From an uncultured Collinsella sp. (GTDB taxonomy: Bacteria > Actinomycetota > Coriobacteriia > Coriobacteriales > Coriobacteriaceae): DNA of 7,698 bases. Positions 1-6,651 of the stretch are shown here, one piece after another. Made by a program: the position numbers and the translations under genes. Position 1 is the stretch's first letter. Every line of letters starts with the position of its first letter. Location: NCBI GenBank assembly GCA_902482615.1, contig CABTAA010000070.1, forward strand, positions 1 to 7,698, given 5' to 3'. The notes under the pieces are model-generated. The model was not told the DNA's origin. It was given only the letters and a program-made list of their open reading frames with translations, and did no database searches.

Positions 1-1659
1 TACGGCGTCGGCATCCTGTCCTCGCTGTTCTGGAACCGCGCCATGGCCATCGTCACGCAGGGCTCGCTCGAGAAGCTGCGCGAGAAGATGTTCAACCGCA
101 TGCAGGACCTGCCGATTCGCTACTTCGACACGCACCAGCGCGGCGACATCATGAGCCACTACACCAACGACATCGACACGCTGCGCCAGATGATCAGCCA
201 GTCGCTGCCCAACCTGCTCATGACGACCATCGTCATCGTCACGGTGTTCTTTATCATGCTGTACTACAGCGTTTGGATGTGCCTGGTCATTGTGGCAGGC
301 GTCGCCTTTATGACCTTTATGACCAAGCTGCTCGGCTCCAACTCCGCGCGCTTCTTTATTGCGCAGCAAACCGAGCTCGGCGTGGTCGAGGGCCATATCG
401 AGGAAGTCATGAACGGCCAGAAGGTCGTCAAGGCATTCTGCCACGAGTCTGCCGCCGAGGCCGATTTTGACGAGCGCAACGAAAAGCTCTTCGAGGTCTC
501 GCAGAAGGCCAACATGTACGCCAACATCCTCATGCCCATCCTTATGAACCTGGGCAACCTGCTCTACGTGCTGGTCGCACTGGCAGGCGGCATTTTCCTG
601 GCGCTGGGCGTGCCCAACCTGAGCATCTCGGGCATGGCGCTGTCCATCGCCGTCGTGGTGCCGTTCCTCAACATGACAAAGCAGTTCTGCGGACAGATCG
701 GCCAGATCTCGCAGCAGATCAACGCCGTGGTCATGGGCCTCGCCGGTGCCGACCGCATCTTTGAGCTCATCGACGAGAAGCCCGAGGCCGACGAGGGCTA
801 CGTGACGCTCGTCAACGCGCAGGTGAACCCCGACACCTGGCAGCTCGAGGAGGCCGACCACCACACCGGCATGTGGGCGTGGAAACATCCGCACCGCGCG
901 ACCGGCGAGATCGAATACGTGCCGCTGCGTGGCGACCTGGTCATGGACAACGTCGACTTTGGCTACACGCCCGACCACGAGGTGCTGCACGGCGTGTCCG
1001 TGTTTGCCAAGCCGGGTCAGAAGGTCGCGTTTGTCGGCGCCACCGGTGCCGGCAAGACGACCATCACCAACCTCATCAACCGCTTCTACGACATCGCCGA
1101 CGGCAAGATTCGCTACGACGGCATCAACGTCAACAAGATCCGCAAGGCCGATCTGCGCCGCTCGCTGGGCGTGGTGCTGCAGGACGTAAACCTGTTCACC
1201 GGCACCGTGATGGATAACATCCGCTACGGCAACCTGGACGCTACCGACGAGGAGTGCATCGCGGCGGCAAAGCTCGCCGGCGCGGATGACTTTATCACCC
1301 GCCTGCCCGACGGCTACGACACCATGCTCACCGGCAACGGCGCGCAGCTGTCGCAGGGCCAGCGCCAGCTGATTTCGATCGCACGCGCTGCCGTCGCCGA
1401 TCCGCCGGCGATGATCCTGGACGAGGCCACGAGCTCCATCGACACCCGCACCGAGGCCATCGTGCAGGCTGGCATGGATAAGCTCATGGAGGGCCGCACG
1501 ACGTTTGTCATCGCACACCGCCTGTCCACCGTGCGCAACTCCGACGCGATCATCTGCCTGGACCACGGCCGCATCATCGAGCGCGGCAACCACGACGAGC
1601 TGATCGCCAAGCGCGGATATTACTACCAGCTCTATACCGGAGCGTTTGAGCTGGAGTAG
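1..1659 (+). CDS. ABC exporter half-transporter (fused membrane and ATPase domains), 5'-partial
   Basis: The frame is open from base 1, so the gene starts upstream; 552 residues are visible. They cover the end of TM2, the first coupling-helix region (LREKMFNRMQDLP, then YFDTHQRGDI), four more membrane segments (about residues 70-89, 92-109, 176-204, 212-227) and a complete ATPase domain. In the ATPase domain I see an A-loop Tyr in VDFGY, Walker A GATGAGKTT (346-354), a Q-loop in VVLQDVNLFTG, signature LSQGQ (450-454), Walker B MILDE (471-475) with the catalytic Glu, D-loop SSID and the H-loop His506. All catalytic residues are present, so this subunit should hydrolyse ATP. An extra segment of roughly 40 residues containing TGMWAWKHPH lies between membrane and ATPase domains. 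Family knowledge: type IV exporters of the MsbA/LmrA/BmrCD kind move drugs, lipids or peptides outward and often pair with a second half-transporter encoded next door; a partner upstream is an inference. The substrate is unknown. A terminator follows 124 bp after the stop. Confidence 0.93.
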   Translation, partial: YGVGILSSLFWNRAMAIVTQGSLEKLREKMFNRMQDLPIRYFDTHQRGDIMSHYTNDIDTLRQMISQSLPNLLMTTIVIVTVFFIMLYYSVWMCLVIVAGVAFMTFMTKLLGSNSARFFIAQQTELGVVEGHIEEVMNGQKVVKAFCHESAAEADFDERNEKLFEVSQKANMYANILMPILMNLGNLLYVLVALAGGIFLALGVPNLSISGMALSIAVVVPFLNMTKQFCGQIGQISQQINAVVMGLAGADRIFELIDEKPEADEGYVTLVNAQVNPDTWQLEEADHHTGMWAWKHPHRATGEIEYVPLRGDLVMDNVDFGYTPDHEVLHGVSVFAKPGQKVAFVGATGAGKTTITNLINRFYDIADGKIRYDGINVNKIRKADLRRSLGVVLQDVNLFTGTVMDNIRYGNLDATDEECIAAAKLAGADDFITRLPDGYDTMLTGNGAQLSQGQRQLISIARAAVADPPAMILDEATSSIDTRTEAIVQAGMDKLMEGRTTFVIAHRLSTVRNSDAIICLDHGRIIERGNHDELIAKRGYYYQLYTGAFELE

Positions 1660-1783
1660 TTCGGCCCGCCGAGATGGCCGATTTGCCGCTCATTCGTCGG
1701 GCATGACCCTAAGGTCAATGCCCTCCTCTTTCGGGGCAAATCGACTCATCTCAGCGACCCAAACACAATGCGCCGCAACGAAT

Positions 1784-1821
1784 AAAGCCTCCGCAGCCAC
1801 ACGGGCTGCGGAGGCTTTTTT
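1784..1821 (+). terminator. Intrinsic terminator of the ABC exporter transcript
   Basis: A perfect 15-bp stem (left arm 1784-1798, right arm 1804-1818, GC-rich core CCTCCGCAG/CTGCGGAGG) has a 5-nt loop ACACG and runs into TTTTTT (1816-1821). This is a textbook Rho-independent terminator for the + strand. On the other strand the stem is followed by TTTATT, so it may act weakly in both directions, although no minus-strand gene needs it. Confidence 0.9.
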
Positions 1822-1831
1822 CATGCCGGCC

Positions 1832-2002
1832 GGAAACCGTATCCCACTTTTCGGGCCCAGAACGGGATGCCGTTTCCCGCTGGGCCCCCTCCGGGAAACG
1901 GCATCCCATTTCAAGGGCATAAACCGGGGTGTGGTTTCCCCTAACGGCACCTTTGGGAAGCCGCATCCCACTCTGGACGTACAAAACGGGATGAGCCTTC
2001 CC
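1832..2002. repeat. Three tandem 62-nt palindromic repeat units
   Basis: Each unit has a left arm of the type GGGAAacCGCATCCCA and a right arm of the type CGGGATGccGTTTCCC. The left arms start at 1832, 1893 and 1955 (the first lacks one G). The right arms' GGG(A/G)T cores start at 1864, 1926 and 1988, so the period is exactly 62 nt. Arms are separated by about 16 nt within a unit and 14 nt between units. The right arm of unit 1 (1864-1878) and the left arm of unit 2 (1893-1907) are perfect 15-bp inverted repeats. The right arm of unit 2 (1926-1940) pairs with the left arm of unit 3 (1955-1969) over 15 positions if three G-U pairs are allowed. The period is not a multiple of three, which argues against a coding origin. 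It resembles REP- or MITE-like intergenic repeats; its function is unknown. Confidence 0.85.
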
Positions 2003-2098
2003 ATGGCGATCCAAGACCAGAAGCATGTCCGATAGCGCGGCCAGGTCAAGAACAACAAGGCAAGCGTCACGCCAATTTGGACGAGCGTCTGCTGCAGT

Positions 2099-2126
2099 TT
2101 GAGGCTGCTGGCCCATATGGTAGAGT
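2099..2126 (+). promoter_or_regulatory. Weak candidate promoter for the diguanylate cyclase gene
   Basis: TTGAGG (2099-2104) and TAGAGT (2121-2126) are spaced by 16 nt and resemble -35 and -10 boxes. The predicted start near 2133 would leave a leader of about 60 nt before the GTG start. Both boxes are poor matches, so this is only the best candidate in the stretch. Confidence 0.25.
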
Positions 2127-2192
2127 TAACCACCCATGAATTTCAGCACACTGCGTGCTACCTGTTCTTTTGTCATTTAGGGGAGTGAACTT

Positions 2193-3284
2193 GTGAATAC
2201 TTCTGTCGCCAAGAAGGCCGGCCAGGCGGTGCGCCTGCTCATGATGGTGCTCACGGCAGTTCTCATCTTCTTCTTCATCAATGTTATGCTGCTCGTCTCC
2301 GATATCCAGGGCACGGCGCGTGTGGTCAACTACGCCGGTCTGGTGCGCGGTACCACGCAGCGAATCGTTAAGCTCGAGGATGCGGGCCAGCCTCAAGATG
2401 ACCTGCTTAAAGCCGTGGATTCATACATCAACGGCTTGCGTTACGGAAGTGACGACCTCAACCTCGTCCGTCTCGACGACGACGAGTATCAGGCAAAGAT
2501 GACCGAGCTTGCAAATTATTTTGATGAGCTTTGAGCCGAGATCATCCGCGTGCGCGAAGTCGGCTATGAGAACACCGACATCATCCCTATGAGCGAGGAG
2601 TTCTTTGGCATTTGCGACGATGCTACGCGACTCGCAGAGGACTACTCTCAGGAGAAGGCGTCGGCGCTCAACTATCTCGAGGGCTTGGTGATCATCGACA
2701 TCATGGGCTTGGTGGCGACCTTTGCGGTCGAACTTGTTCGCGCGGTGCGAACTGCCGCGCTCAATCGCGAACTGCAGAACAAAGTCTATCTCGACGAAGC
2801 CACGGGACTGCCCAATAAGAACAAGTGCGAGGAGATCTTGGGGCAGGAGCAGCCTGTCTCCGCGGAGGCGCCCGTTGCGGTGTGCGTCTTCGACCTTAAC
2901 AATCTGCATATGGTCAATAACAACTTCGGCCACGAGAAGGGCGACGAATGCATCCGTTCTTTTGCCCAGCAGCTGGGGTGCGTGGCGTCAGAGACCTGCT
3001 TTGTGAGCCGCGACGGCGGCGATGAGTTTATCGCGGTACTGCGGGATGCCGACCGAGCCGCAGTGGAATCTTGTCTCGCTCGGATTCGCGCGAACGTGAA
3101 CGAGTATTCCGAAGCCCACCCCGATATGCCCATCAGCTACGCGGTGGGCTATGCGCTTTCCAGCGATTTTGACGAGCCGCCTACCATGCGCGAACTCTTT
3201 TCCCAGGCCGACAAGAACATGTACGTCGATAAGAACCGCGTAAAGGCAGCCGAGACGGCCGATCCGCAACGCGAGGACCGCTAA
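2193..3284 (+). pseudogene. Membrane-anchored GGDEF diguanylate cyclase interrupted by an in-frame TGA
   Basis: The GTG start has GGGAG (2181-2185) 7 nt upstream. The frame reads 113 codons, meets TGA at 2532-2534, then stays open in the same frame to 3284, giving 363 sense and stop codons in total. Read through, it makes one coherent protein. TM1 is at about residues 10-35. A helical extracytoplasmic region follows, with a PilJ-like stretch NYAGLVRGTTQRIVKLE. TM2 is at about 163-181 and a GGDEF domain at about 198-350. The domain shows the DEATGLPN entry motif (201-208), metal-binding Asp234 in FDLNN, the NNNFGH motif and intact GGDEF at 275-279. It would make cyclic di-GMP from two GTP at the membrane. 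SETC occupies the place of the inhibitory RxxD site, so product inhibition is probably absent. The stop separates the sensor from TM2 and the catalytic domain. Restart codons (GTG 2550, ATG 2589) lack clear ribosome binding sites, so I call a recent nonsense pseudogene, with recoding or sequence error as alternatives. Confidence 0.8.
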
Positions 3285-3289
3285 ACCCG

Positions 3290-3330
3290 TAGCAAAGGGC
3301 AGCTCATTTGGGACGGGGCTCTTTTAGCTA
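3290..3330. terminator. Possible imperfect terminator between convergent genes
   Basis: The gap between the cyclase stop and the regulator stop contains TAGC and AAAGGGC (3290-3300), which can pair with GCTCTTTT and GCTA (3318-3330). The stem is 4+7 bp with one G-U pair, small bulges and a loop of about 17 nt. It lies where a shared terminator for two convergent genes is expected, but the stem is weak and it overlaps the regulator's stop codon. Confidence 0.3.
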
Positions 3331-4206
3331 TTTGAGAAGTTGTGCCATGGCGTTGACGAATTTTTGGACTTGGAGGGTGGGCTCGAGCGGGTAGTGCAGA
3401 AAGACCGGTACTTCGCGACCGCACAGGAACGGCACGCCCACAAAGGCCGGGTGCACCCCCGACCACGCTCCGCAGGTGAGAACCGCGTCGCCCTTTTCCT
3501 CCGCCTCGTTAAAGAGCGCAAAGTCGAAGCTATCCACGTCGATCACGTCCACGCCGCCGTCTGCCAAAAGATCGATACGCAGACTGTCCATGGCATCGTT
3601 GCCGTGGCGCAGTACGCGCAGGCGCATGCCCTCCAAGTCGGCGACCGTAATGCGATTCTTGCGCGCCAGCGGGCTCGTGCGCGGCAGGTCGATATAAAAC
3701 GGCACGTTGACGATGCGGAGCTTTTGGCAAGTGTCGCCCCAGCGTGGGGTAGAAAAACTCGACTGCACCACATCCACCTCGCGACCAAGGCTGCGCATGA
3801 CGGATTCGCGCTCGTCGTAGAGGTCGCTTACCGGCACGATCTCGAATCGCAGCGATGGCTCCAGCTCGTGCACGCCCGTCCACATCGAAAGCGTCTGGCG
3901 CCCCGGGCACATCATCGACACGCCCAGGCGTACGGCACCGCCATCGCCCGCCGCGCGTCGGGCGCGGCGCAACGCGTCCTCGGACTGCCGCATGATTGAG
4001 CGCGCGTCATCCACCAGCAGTGCGCCGGCCGGCGTCACCTTGACGCCCGAGTGCGAGCGCTCGAACAGCGTGATGCCGAACTCGGCCTCGAAGCCCGACA
4101 CCTGCTTGACGAGCGCCGGAGTCGACACACGCAATTTTGCCGCCGCACGCGAGAAGCTTCCCAGCTCCGCGGCGGCCGATATGGCCTCGAGTCGTCGATC
4201 GTACAC
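3328..4206 (-). CDS. LysR-family transcriptional regulator, divergent to the SDR operon
   Basis: This 292-residue protein has the length and layout of LysR regulators. An N-terminal winged helix-turn-helix at about residues 6-60 contains LGSFSRAAAKLRVSTPALVK and the wing region LFERSHSGVKVTPAG. A linker helix follows, then a periplasmic-binding-protein-like effector domain from about residue 88. I place the start at GTG (4204-4206) because GGGAG lies 6 nt upstream (4213-4217 on the + strand) and the protein then begins VYDRRLEAIS, typical of the family. An upstream ATG (4237-4239) would add 11 residues but has no ribosome binding site. The gene is transcribed away from the SDR-MFS-Gfo/Idh operon, the classic arrangement of a LysR regulator that senses a pathway metabolite and controls the adjacent operon and itself. 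The effector is unknown. It converges with the cyclase gene, leaving 43 bp between the stops. Confidence 0.92.
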   Translation of the reverse strand: MYDRRLEAISAAAELGSFSRAAAKLRVSTPALVKQVSGFEAEFGITLFERSHSGVKVTPAGALLVDDARSIMRQSEDALRRARRAAGDGGAVRLGVSMMCPGRQTLSMWTGVHELEPSLRFEIVPVSDLYDERESVMRSLGREVDVVQSSFSTPRWGDTCQKLRIVNVPFYIDLPRTSPLARKNRITVADLEGMRLRVLRHGNDAMDSLRIDLLADGGVDVIDVDSFDFALFNEAEEKGDAVLTCGAWSGVHPAFVGVPFLCGREVPVFLHYPLEPTLQVQKFVNAMAQLLK

Positions 4207-4299
4207 GTCAATCTCCCGTTTTCGCGCCTGTGACCGCATGGTGCCACAGGGGGTTGTTTTCGCAGGTCACGCGCCCATTGAGAATAAACTGCATCGCAC

Positions 4300-4329
4300 A
4301 GTATAAACCTATGGTTAACACAATTCTAA
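4300..4329 (-). promoter_or_regulatory. Candidate promoter of the LysR gene
   Basis: On the minus strand TATACT (4300-4305) is a good -10 box, five of six consensus bases. The best -35 at normal spacing is TTAGAA (4324-4329), 18 nt away and a weak match, as is common for activator-dependent or autoregulated promoters. It faces away from the SDR promoter, with the two -35 boxes about 12 nt apart. Confidence 0.35.
4306..4316. promoter_or_regulatory. Candidate operator dyad AACC-TAT-GGTT
   Basis: This perfect 4-bp inverted repeat with a 3-nt centre sits inside the -35/-10 spacer of the candidate LysR promoter. That is a position where regulator binding would give autorepression. It is short, and LysR sites are usually longer T-N11-A dyads, so it is a suggestion only. 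Confidence 0.25.
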
Positions 4330-4340
4330 CAAATATGCAA

Positions 4341-4369
4341 TTCACCTGCGCAAATGCAAAGCATACGAT
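4341..4369 (+). promoter_or_regulatory. Candidate promoter of the SDR-MFS-oxidoreductase operon
   Basis: TTCACC (4341-4346) and TACGAT (4364-4369) are spaced by exactly 17 nt, each matching four of six consensus bases. Transcription would start near 4376, giving a leader of about 60 nt. The spacer contains the dyad ATGC-AAA-GCAT (4354-4364), which touches the -10 box. A second ATGCAA lies 19 nt upstream at 4335-4340, just before the -35 box. Such spacing would place two protein contacts on about the same face of the helix. Confidence 0.4.
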
Positions 4370-4385
4370 AACCAGCGAAAACCAC

Positions 4386-4412
4386 GTGGGTCGGTTAATG
4401 GGAGCGACCCAC
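4386..4412 (+). promoter_or_regulatory. Leader stem-loop upstream of the SDR ribosome binding site
   Basis: GTGGGTCG (4386-4393) and CGACCCAC (4405-4412) form a perfect 8-bp GC-rich stem with an 11-nt loop. If the candidate promoter is right, the structure lies about 10-36 nt into the transcript and ends 12 nt before the SDR ribosome binding site GAAGGGA (4425-4431). No T-run follows, so it is not an intrinsic terminator. It could be an operator, an mRNA stabiliser or a translational control hairpin. Confidence 0.45.
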
Positions 4413-4438
4413 CGGGAGGCACAAGAAGGGAAGTTCCT

Positions 4439-5320
4439 ATGAGCAATTGGCTTAAGCTCGAGGGCGATGTCTGCGCCGTGACTGGCGCGCTCGGCGGTAT
4501 GGGCGCCGAGATCTGCCGCGAGTTCGCCCGCAATGGCGCCAACGTCGTCATGCTCGACCTGGACGAGGAGAAGGTCAAGGCCGCTGCCGCCGACCTCGCT
4601 GCCGAATTTGGCATCCACGCCGAGGGCTACAAGATGAACGCCACCGACGAGGCCGAGGTTCAGGCTGCCGTCGACGCCACCATCGCCAACTTCGGCCGCG
4701 TCGACGTCCTCGTCAACACCGCCGGTATCCTGCGCTTCGCCGCCATGGAGGACCTGCCGCTGAGCGACTGGGAGCAGGTGCTCAACGTCAACCTCACCGG
4801 TTACTTCATCACCTCGCAGCGCTTTGGTCGCGAGATGATCAAGGCCGGCCAGGGTCGCCTGGCGCACATCTCGACCGTTGCCAGCCACTCCCCCGAGACG
4901 TTCTCGGGCGTGTACAGCTCCACCAAGGCCGGCGTCAACATGATGTCCAAGATGCTCGCCGCCGAGTGGGGCCCCTACGGCGTCCGCTCCAACTGCGTCG
5001 AGCCCTGCTTCGTTAAGACCCCGATGTCGGCCAATTTCTACGCCGACCCCGAGGTCGAGAAGAGCCGCAGCCGTCTGATCGCCACGCGCCGCATCGGCGA
5101 GGTCAGCGATATCGCCAACGCCGTCATGTTCCTGGCGTCCAAGCGCTCGGACTTTACCACCGGCGACGCCATCAAGGTCGACGGCGGCTTCTCCAACATG
5201 ATGGGCGATCTCACCGCCAAGCCCGGCGGCCGTCGCGCCTATGCCGACAACTACCTCAAGAACAAGGGTGTCGAGCTTTGGTCCGATGAGTCCGGCGTCG
5301 CCAAGCCGACCGACCAGTAA
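4439..5320 (+). CDS. Short-chain dehydrogenase/reductase (classical SDR), substrate unknown
   Basis: This 293-residue NAD(P)-dependent oxidoreductase has a Rossmann fold. The ATG start has GAAGGGA 7 nt upstream. Motifs in order: TGALGGMG (15-22) for the dinucleotide, Asp40 at the end of the second strand (favours NAD(H) over NADP(H)), NTAG (93-96), the NVN motif with Asn118, and YSSTK with catalytic Tyr159 and Lys163. The position 13 residues before the Tyr, normally the catalytic Ser, is Thr146 in HISTVAS. Near the C-terminus KVDGGFSN matches the usual end of the fold. A further 40 residues follow, making it longer than the typical 250, so the tail may shape the substrate site or oligomer. 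It is the first gene of an apparent operon with a transporter (66-bp gap) and a Gfo/Idh/MocA oxidoreductase, pointing to oxidation of a sugar, polyol or hydroxy acid. It does not resemble the Collinsella 7beta-hydroxysteroid dehydrogenase sequence I remember. Confidence 0.93.
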   Translation: MSNWLKLEGDVCAVTGALGGMGAEICREFARNGANVVMLDLDEEKVKAAAADLAAEFGIHAEGYKMNATDEAEVQAAVDATIANFGRVDVLVNTAGILRFAAMEDLPLSDWEQVLNVNLTGYFITSQRFGREMIKAGQGRLAHISTVASHSPETFSGVYSSTKAGVNMMSKMLAAEWGPYGVRSNCVEPCFVKTPMSANFYADPEVEKSRSRLIATRRIGEVSDIANAVMFLASKRSDFTTGDAIKVDGGFSNMMGDLTAKPGGRRAYADNYLKNKGVELWSDESGVAKPTDQ

Positions 5321-5386
5321 ACCAACCTGACAGAGAGGCCCCGCGGACACGCCCGCTCCTCCCCCGTATCGATTAGAAAGAGTCAA

Positions 5387-6643
5387 ATGGCTTCCAGCAA
5401 CTCCAGCAAGGGTCGCGCCGTCGTGCTTTCCGCCGCGTGCGTCACCATGTTCTTCATCAGCTCCATCGCGCTGTATTCCGTCGTGAGCAAGAACCTGCTC
5501 GCCGTCTACCCCGAGTGGTCCAGCGCTCTTACCTGGGCCTTCCCGGTCTTTCAGACCATCATGGCCGTGACGGGCATCTTCGCCGGCCGCATCTCCGATA
5601 AGATCGGCCCGCGCAACGTCGTGATCGCCGCCGCCGTGTGCTACGGCCTGGGCGGGTTCATGTCCGGCACCGTCACCGAGCCGTGGCAGTTCTACCTGTG
5701 GTTCTCGCTTGTCGCCGCCATCGGCAACGGCCTGGGCTACAACCCGGCGCTCACCACCGGCCAAAAGTGGTTCATCGACAAGAAGGGCCTCGCCTCAGGC
5801 ATCACCCTGGCCGCTTCGACCGCCGGCCCCGCCGTGCTGTCCCCGGTGCTCGCCTCGCTGCTCATCCCGAATCTGGGCATCTTTGGAGCCCTTAAGGCGC
5901 TCGGCGTCATCTTCTTTGTGACGATTGCCGCCTCCGCCCTGTTCCTGAAGGCCCCCGAGGCCGGTTGGCTGCCCGAGGGCTTTGAGGCCCCCAAGGGCGG
6001 CGCGCACGCCGGTACCTTCGGCGACCTCACCCCGGGCGAGATGGTCAAGACCCCGCGTTTCTGGGTCCTCATCGTCACCTTCGCCTTCGCCGCCACCGCG
6101 GGCACCCTGCTCGTGGGCAAGGTTGCCTCCATCGCCGCCGTCCAGCTCTTCGCCGACCCCACAAGCGCCGCAGCCGTCGCCCTCGGCGGCGTGGTCGTCT
6201 CCGTCAACACCTGCGCCAACCTGGTTGGCCGCCTGTCCTTTGGCCAGATCATCGACAAGCTCGGCGCCTATAAGTCGCTGCTCATCAGCCTTGTCGTCAC
6301 CATCGTCGCGCTCGTCATCATGTCGATGAGCTTTACACAGAGCATGTTCTTTGTGGCGCTCGCCCTGCTCGGCTTTAGCTTTGGCGCCCTGCTCGTCATC
6401 TACCCGCCGCTCACCGGTGGCGCCTTTGGCACCAGCAACATCGGCGTCAACTACGGCATCATGTTTTTGGGCTACGCCGCCTCCACCTGGATCAGCCAGC
6501 CCATCACCGCCGTGCTGTATCACGCCGAGGCCGGCAGCGCTGCCTACCAGCAGTCCTTCTACGGCGCCATCGTGATCGCCGCCATCGCCGTCGTGCTCAC
6601 CGTCTACATGATGGTCTCCGACAGCAAGAAGAAGTCCGCCTAG
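5387..6643 (+). CDS. Major facilitator transporter of the OFA (oxalate/formate antiporter-like) type
   Basis: This 418-residue protein has 12 predicted membrane helices in two halves joined by a loop at about residues 190-220. Loop motifs GRISDKIGP (67-75, after TM2) and GRLSFGQIIDKLG (281-293, after TM8) are the major facilitator A-type motifs. The stretch GNGLGYNPALTTGQKWF followed by DKKGLASGI (113-139), and EMVKTPRFW just before TM7, are typical of the OFA family, which exchanges or takes up small carboxylates. The start is ATG with an imperfect purine-rich ribosome binding site, GAAAGAG (5376-5382), 4 nt upstream. No terminator is visible in the 66-bp gap after the SDR gene, so both are probably cotranscribed. 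The likely role is uptake or exchange of the metabolite handled by the flanking oxidoreductases. A carboxylate or sugar-acid substrate is inferred from family only. Confidence 0.92.
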   Translation: MASSNSSKGRAVVLSAACVTMFFISSIALYSVVSKNLLAVYPEWSSALTWAFPVFQTIMAVTGIFAGRISDKIGPRNVVIAAAVCYGLGGFMSGTVTEPWQFYLWFSLVAAIGNGLGYNPALTTGQKWFIDKKGLASGITLAASTAGPAVLSPVLASLLIPNLGIFGALKALGVIFFVTIAASALFLKAPEAGWLPEGFEAPKGGAHAGTFGDLTPGEMVKTPRFWVLIVTFAFAATAGTLLVGKVASIAAVQLFADPTSAAAVALGGVVVSVNTCANLVGRLSFGQIIDKLGAYKSLLISLVVTIVALVIMSMSFTQSMFFVALALLGFSFGALLVIYPPLTGGAFGTSNIGVNYGIMFLGYAASTWISQPITAVLYHAEAGSAAYQQSFYGAIVIAAIAVVLTVYMMVSDSKKKSA

Positions 6644-6651
6644 TTTTACCG

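Larger units (their letters stand above)
1660..2192. other. Gene-free stretch between ABC exporter and diguanylate cyclase
   Basis: I find no convincing gene in these 533 bases. Open frames on either strand have no good ribosome binding site, run through the palindromic repeats, and do not resemble a known family. The stretch holds a strong terminator, the three-unit palindromic array and a weak candidate promoter for the cyclase, each listed separately. The first 124 bases contain only a 6-bp dyad just after the ABC stop and a 19-codon minus-strand frame without a ribosome binding site. Confidence 0.7.

Noticed and set aside
1661..1684. Six-bp dyad TCGGCC/GGCCGA just after the ABC stop, followed by TTT
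   Set aside because: The stem and T-run are too short for a confident terminator, and a far stronger one lies at 1784-1821.
1695..1756. Small minus-strand frame of 19 codons starting MSRFAPKEE
   Set aside because: No ribosome binding site, no promoter and no recognisable family; too short to support.
1832..2002. CRISPR array
   Set aside because: The repeats are palindromic arms separated by short spacers that are themselves partly similar; only three units, no cas genes, and the layout does not match direct repeats with unique spacers.
1690..2133. Long open frames on both strands through the palindromic region (for example a 147-codon minus-strand frame)
   Set aside because: They are created by the stop-poor GC-rich repeats. 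The repeat period of 62 nt is not a multiple of three, no ribosome binding site is present, and the translations look like repeat artefacts.
2535..2564. Stem-loop after the in-frame TGA as a selenocysteine insertion element
   Set aside because: The outer GCCGA/TCGGC pairing is only 5 bp, the inner part is poorly formed, no characteristic apical loop is visible, and the position is in a helical sensor region with no expected redox role.
4439..5320. SDR as a bile-acid hydroxysteroid dehydrogenase
   Set aside because: Its sequence does not resemble the Collinsella 7beta enzyme I remember, and the neighbours (carboxylate-type transporter, Gfo/Idh/MocA enzyme) point to sugar or acid metabolism.
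4208..5764. 518-codon minus-strand open frame antisense to the SDR gene and the start of the MFS gene
   Set aside because: It is a shadow of GC-rich codons on the opposite strand: a Gly/Asp/His/Val-rich translation without domains, while the + strand genes have full family motifs.
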